DNA of 44,011 nt. Source: Microcaldota archaeon (GTDB lineage Archaea > Micrarchaeota > Micrarchaeia > Micrarchaeales > Micrarchaeaceae). The notes below the pieces were generated by a model that did not search any database, was not told the origin of the DNA, and saw only the letters and a list, made by a program, of their open reading frames with translations. Shown piece after piece: positions 40,709-44,011 of the stretch. A program made the position numbers and the translations under genes. Each line of letters starts with the position of its first letter. The first letter of the stretch is position 1. The stretch covers positions 1-44,011 of the forward strand of contig JACWAL010000022.1 of assembly GCA_014874295.1 (NCBI GenBank). Direction: 5' to 3'.

Positions 40709-41818
40709 GTGGCAGTCAAGAAGCAGGGCAACGAGACAGCGGCGAAAATCGAAGGATTCGGCTCCGGCATAGTTGATTCCATTTACAAGGGGAAGAACCC
40801 GAGTTTTGAGGCACTCACGAGGTCGAGATCCAACATAAAGTTCGACGACAAGGAATCGATACTGAAGCTAGGGGATTCAAAGGAGGAACGCAGCTTCATA
40901 AACATAGCACAATCGAAGAAGTTCATGCAGACCGTAGCTGTGGCATCGAAGTGCAATGCCTTCCTGAAGGAGAACCTGCACACGTCGATAAGGGGACTTT
41001 ATTATCAGTTGAAGTTCTCTCTCGGTGAGGACGTCGACGAGAATCTCTTTGAAGAACAGAGCGAATCCAACCCGCTCATAGAAGACCTTGAGGTCGCGCT
41101 GGGCGTGAAAAGGGAGGACCTGAACCTTAGCGCGGACAGGAAGGGCTTCCTCGCAGGCAACATGCGCATAATAGACAGGTTCGGCGACGAGCGCCAGGAG
41201 ATAGACGCGACCAAGCAGGGAAGGGGCGGATGGCCCATACCGAGCGATGTCGACAACGACATCGAGTTCGTCGACGTGAAGGCAAAATATGTCCTAGTGG
41301 TGGAAAAGGATGCCATATGGCAGAGGCTTAACGAGGACCAGTTCTGGAGGAAGGAGAACTGCATACTCATAACACCCAAGGGCCAGGCCTCGAGGGGGAC
41401 GCGCAGGCTGATAAGGAAGCTGTCTGACACGGGGCTGCCCGTCTATGTCTTCAACGACTGCGACGCGTGGGGGTGGTACATTTACTGGACGATAAAGACA
41501 GGTAGCATGAACCTCGCCTACATAAGCAACGAGATCGCGACTCCGAAGGCGAAATTCCTAGGAGTCACTATGTCTGACATAGAGCGCTACGACTTCCTGA
41601 AGAAGTTGACAATGAAGGCGAACGAGATGGATCTAAAGCGCGCGCAGGAGATGCTTTCTTACCCTTGGATAAGCAGACACAAGGAATGGGCAGCCGAGCT
41701 CAAGAAGGTGATACAGACCAAGACCAAGCTTGAGCAGGACTCTCTGCAAGGGCCGAGGCTGACGTTCATAGGCGACTACATTCGTGATAAGGTGCGGGCG
41801 CAGGAGTTCCTGCCGTAA
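40709..41818 (+). CDS. top6A: DNA topoisomerase VI subunit A
   Basis: The 369-residue subunit makes the double-strand break through a tyrosine. TSIRGLYYQLKFS contains the catalytic Tyr (one of Tyr98/Tyr99). The TOPRIM metal site follows with VVEKDA and YVFNDCDAWGWYIYWTI. In most relatives the latter is DxDPxG; here Pro is Ala. The usual ending around SYPWISRH and KVIQTKTKLEQDSL is present. The partner subunit B gene is not in this window, although it is often adjacent. GTG 40709 is the start giving MAVKKQGNE. Confidence 0.92.
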   Translation: MAVKKQGNETAAKIEGFGSGIVDSIYKGKNPSFEALTRSRSNIKFDDKESILKLGDSKEERSFINIAQSKKFMQTVAVASKCNAFLKENLHTSIRGLYYQLKFSLGEDVDENLFEEQSESNPLIEDLEVALGVKREDLNLSADRKGFLAGNMRIIDRFGDERQEIDATKQGRGGWPIPSDVDNDIEFVDVKAKYVLVVEKDAIWQRLNEDQFWRKENCILITPKGQASRGTRRLIRKLSDTGLPVYVFNDCDAWGWYIYWTIKTGSMNLAYISNEIATPKAKFLGVTMSDIERYDFLKKLTMKANEMDLKRAQEMLSYPWISRHKEWAAELKKVIQTKTKLEQDSLQGPRLTFIGDYIRDKVRAQEFLP

Positions 41819-41823
41819 AGGGC

Positions 41824-42278
41824 TTATTCCTGAGTCACTAACTTTTCAATGAATGCGTTGTTGAATTTAGTGCTCAACAGTTTTGCGGCGGTTGCTACAG
41901 GCGCCCAATTGTATTTTACATGCTCATTCGAGAGCCTAAATTTTCCTTCCTTTAGTTTGCAGTTGAATGTGACCAGTACCAGAGGTATCTTTTTGCCAGG
42001 CTGTACTTTGAGTTTAGACACAGATGCATCAAATAGCCCGCCGATTTTCAGTGCATATTTAGGGACACCGAGCTCTTCAGATACTTCCCTGCTTAATGTC
42101 ATCTTTATATCCGTCTCACCAATCCTGATTTTACCACCTGGTAAATCCCAGAATGGGTTATTCTTTTGGTGGATTTCAGCACAGCTGGCCCAGATTTCAG
42201 GATAAGGATCTCGTTATTGCTGTTTTTGATTAACGCTTTTATGCCGACAAAGAATCTGGCGTCCGTCTCACGCATCAT
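41824..42278 (-). pseudogene. Nudix hydrolase gene with a frameshift
   Basis: From ATG 42278 the frame reads MMRETDARFFVGIKALIKNS and NEILILKSGPAV, the typical first strands of a Nudix enzyme, and then runs out of similarity. One frame over, the sequence continues as EIHQKNNPFWDLPGGKIRIG and ETDIKMTLSREVSEELGV, a Nudix box, and goes on to a normal C-terminus ending at TAA 41824. The switch lies near 42165-42180. The box has one residue more than the textbook GX5EX7REUXEEXGU. A single inserted or deleted base would restore a protein of about 150 residues that hydrolyses nucleoside diphosphate derivatives. Starts two bases after the secretion ATPase gene. Confidence 0.75.
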
Positions 42279-42279
42279 A

Positions 42280-43596
42280 TTATACCCTTATCGCAGGCGA
42301 CAGGCTGGTCAGCCCCAGTTTCTTGAGGGTCTGTTCTGGGCTGTCATAGTAGTCCTTGACCATGTTGTTTATACTTACTATGTCCCTCATGCCCTGCTTG
42401 TTCATCGCGTAGAGTATATTCGCGCGCACGTCTTCCTCGGCAAGCAGTGCCGGAGGGGGCACACCGAGCAGCCCGCATATCGTGTCCCTGTAGGTAACGC
42501 TTGATAGTATCGGAGCAGCCTTGTGGGTCTTGTAGTCAAACCTGTACAGGTCCGACAGGAGTATCTGCGTTTCTATCCCAGATATCTCCGATATCTGGGT
42601 TATTTTCCTGACTGGCTTCCCGTTCTCGTATATCTGCGAGAGCGAGATTAGCCCGTCAACCACGGGTATGATGTCCTTTGGCACGTTCATCGGGGAGTGC
42701 TGCAGCCTGTTGACTATGTCCCTTGCCGAAGAGGCGTGGATTGTGCCGATGCATATCTTGCCGATGTTCATGGCAGTTATCATGTCGTTCGCCTCCTCGC
42801 CCCTTACCTCACCTATGATGATCATGTCGGGTCTCATCCTGAGGGCATTTTTCACGAGCTCCTCCATAGGCATATCCGTGCTCGTCTCGAGGCGTGCGCA
42901 GTTCTCCTGCGTGGAAGTATCAAGCTCGTATGTCTCCTCTATTGTAACTATGCGCGCCTCAGGCCTGAAGAATGAGAACATCGCGTTGAGAAGCGTTGTC
43001 TTTCCGGCAGCAGGCATACCGCCTATTAGCAGGTTGGCGGGCCTTGTCTTGAACCCGTCCATGTAGATCCATAGCCTCGCGGCTATCTGGTAGTCGAGTT
43101 CGCCGTAGTTTATCAGGTCGATAATACTCATCGCCTTCTGCTTGAACCTCCTTATCGTTATGTTGTATCCCATAGGAGAGGTAACTATGTTAGCCCTGCT
43201 GCCGTCGGGCATGTGAACGTCGAGTATGTTGTTGCCCGCTATTTCGTTGGTGGCGAAGAGCTTCAGCTTCCCGACCAGCAGGTCGAGGTCGCGCCTGCTC
43301 TTGACCTTTTCCTCCAGCTTCTTCTCGCCCAGCTGGGAGTCGTAGACGAATATATTCTCCGTGTTGTTGACCATTATGTCCTCTACGGTGTCCATGCCAA
43401 GGGCGCGCGATAGAGGGTCGAGGTTGAATACATCGGGAACGAGCGCGGCCATCTCCTCATCGGTTATGTTGGGCTTCAGCTTCCTTGCCGTTGACTCTAT
43501 CAGCTCCTGGCGCTCGTCCTCAAGCGACACGGAGACGAACTTCCCCTTCAATTCCTTCAGGACCTGCGTCTCGATGTCATAAAGCTTTCCATCCAT
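42280..43596 (-). CDS. Type II/IV secretion or archaeal pilus assembly ATPase
   Basis: A 438-residue ATPase of the GspE/PilB/FlaI group. Walker A is GGMPAAGKTT (residues 192-201), the Asp/Glu box TIEETYELD follows, Walker B is MIIIGEVRGEEA and the His box GTIHASSARDIVNRL. The N-terminal domain (residues 1-150) carries VEDIMVNNTENIFVYD, typical of archaeal type IV pilus/archaellum ATPases. No membrane platform gene (TadC/FlaJ type) is in view. The next gene upstream is the third pilin-like LamG protein, so this ATPase is a candidate for assembling those proteins. Confidence 0.88.
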   Translation of the reverse strand: MDGKLYDIETQVLKELKGKFVSVSLEDERQELIESTARKLKPNITDEEMAALVPDVFNLDPLSRALGMDTVEDIMVNNTENIFVYDSQLGEKKLEEKVKSRRDLDLLVGKLKLFATNEIAGNNILDVHMPDGSRANIVTSPMGYNITIRRFKQKAMSIIDLINYGELDYQIAARLWIYMDGFKTRPANLLIGGMPAAGKTTLLNAMFSFFRPEARIVTIEETYELDTSTQENCARLETSTDMPMEELVKNALRMRPDMIIIGEVRGEEANDMITAMNIGKICIGTIHASSARDIVNRLQHSPMNVPKDIIPVVDGLISLSQIYENGKPVRKITQISEISGIETQILLSDLYRFDYKTHKAAPILSSVTYRDTICGLLGVPPPALLAEEDVRANILYAMNKQGMRDIVSINNMVKDYYDSPEQTLKKLGLTSLSPAIRV

Positions 43597-43756
43597 CCAA
43601 ACATCCTCAATGCTAATCGCATGTCAAGGCTAAAAACCTTAGCTGCCTTCCACAACCCCACACATAGACATTATGCCAATGTCACAGAGGAACCGGCACC
43701 AGACTAAACGAACCACAAAGCTTTTATGCGTTGACTAGGAATGTGTACTGAGTCGC

Positions 43757-44011
43757 ATGGCAATCGCACATTCCACGGAAAGGGCACCACAAAAGATCCA
43801 CTTGCAGTCCGCCATGGAATACCTAATGACATATGGCTGGGCAATCCTTATCATAGCAGTTGTATTGGGGGCTCTTTATTCTCTCGGAGTCTTCAACATG
43901 TCCGCATACATGCCGAAGATAGGGCCGGGTTCCTGCCATGTCTTCCGACCTAATGGACCAGGAACATCGTGGAACGTGGCACTCACAGGCAGCTGCAACA
44001 ACGCATTGCCG
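43757..44011 (+). CDS. Pilin-like LamG-family surface protein, copy 3, 5' part
   Basis: The 85 codons in view read a leader MAIAHSTERAPQKIHL, then QSAMEYLMTYGWAIL, the membrane helix and GPGSCHVFRPNGPGTSWNVALTGSC, matching copies 1 and 2. After that Cys it diverges (NNALP) and leaves the window, so its LamG domain is not seen. TATA-like GCTTTTATG lies at about 43720-43728, some 30 bases upstream. The leader lacks the basic residue directly before Gln that copies 1 and 2 have close by (RSQ, RNQ; here HLQ). Confidence 0.8.
   Translation, partial: MAIAHSTERAPQKIHLQSAMEYLMTYGWAILIIAVVLGALYSLGVFNMSAYMPKIGPGSCHVFRPNGPGTSWNVALTGSCNNALP
43889..43926 (+). repeat. 38-nt identical block in LamG copy 3
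   Basis: Same bases as in the other two copies, encoding VFNMSAYMPKIG; identity with copy 1 extends several bases further upstream (through TATTCTCTCGGA). Confidence 0.85.

Noticed and set aside
43629-43643. Small hairpin GCTAA-AAACC-TTAGC in the gap before LamG copy 3
   Set aside because: Five base pairs only and no run of T after it; too weak for a terminator or RNA call.
43741-43953. A 70-codon frame overlapping LamG copy 3
   Set aside because: It is out of frame with the recognised module, which runs from 43757 to the window edge.
1-44011. CRISPR array
   Set aside because: No set of regularly spaced direct repeats was found, and no cas gene.
1-44011. rRNA genes
   Set aside because: No 16S, 23S or 5S signature sequences noticed; gaps between genes are too short.

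Overview
This window is a gene-dense piece of an archaeal chromosome. It carries archaeal and eukaryote-type information genes: RNA polymerase subunits D, K and N, ribosomal proteins L18e, L13, S9, S2 and probably S26e, a topoisomerase VI A subunit, a KEOPS Cgi121 subunit, an XPF-type nuclease and an aCPSF-like beta-CASP RNase. It also has archaeal lipid biosynthesis (geranylgeranyl reductase) and an archaeal secretion ATPase. Very short intergenic gaps, frequent 4-bp ATGA/GTGA overlaps, a short RpoD, tRNAs with insertions at unusual places and pilin-like LamG proteins with a QSAMEYLMTYGWAIL signature together suggest a small-genome DPANN archaeon. Candidatus Micrarchaeota is my best guess; this is inference from gene content, with no phylogeny run. 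No intergenic stretch exceeds about 170 bases.

Layout. 1-0.4 kb: the end of an insertion element (DUF2080 gene) that cuts off the 3' part of a low-molecular-weight phosphatase gene. 0.4-10 kb: SMC, first LamG/pilin-like surface gene, site-2 protease, SbcD-like phosphoesterase, RpoK, geranylgeranyl reductase, an unknown protein, a TauE-type permease. 10-16.4 kb: tRNA-Leu(TAA) with an oversized D-loop joined to a PAC2 gene, a secreted protein, a small repeat protein, DUF192, aldehyde dehydrogenase, SGNH hydrolase, Cgi121, XPF-type nuclease. 16.4-21.7 kb: surface glycan genes (GT-C-like membrane protein, GT2, flippase) plus ThpR. 21.8-24.3 kb: accessory ATPase/DUF234 gene and the second LamG/pilin-like gene. 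24.5-27.5 kb: RNA polymerase/ribosomal operon interleaved with tRNA-Leu(GAG) and a tRNA-Pro(GGG) that has a T-loop insertion. 27.5-31.3 kb: a minus-strand operon of a two-domain ThyX-like protein, an unknown protein, a thymidylate-kinase-like protein and a HAD phosphatase. 31.4-37.3 kb: beta-CASP RNase and a translationally coupled operon of membrane-anchored winged-helix protein, ADP-forming acyl-CoA synthetase beta and alpha, class III aminotransferase and an amber-interrupted histidine phosphatase. 37.3-44 kb: SecB-like protein, IS66 remnant, S26e, zinc-finger membrane protein, Fic protein with palindromic operator, tRNA-Leu(TAG), Top6A, a frameshifted Nudix gene, a secretion/pilus ATPase and the start of a third LamG/pilin-like gene.

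How the parts may work together. The three LamG proteins share an almost invariant N-terminal module (short leader, QSAMEY, membrane helix, first ~35 surface residues). The two complete copies also share a C-terminal tail but differ strongly in the LamG centre, which looks like a constant-variable-constant surface-protein family. The secretion ATPase beside the third copy could assemble or export them, and the glycan cluster could decorate them. The aminotransferase/ACD operon points to amino-acid or organic-acid fermentation with substrate-level ATP formation. The ThyX/TMK operon points to de novo dTTP synthesis, with one unrecognised member.
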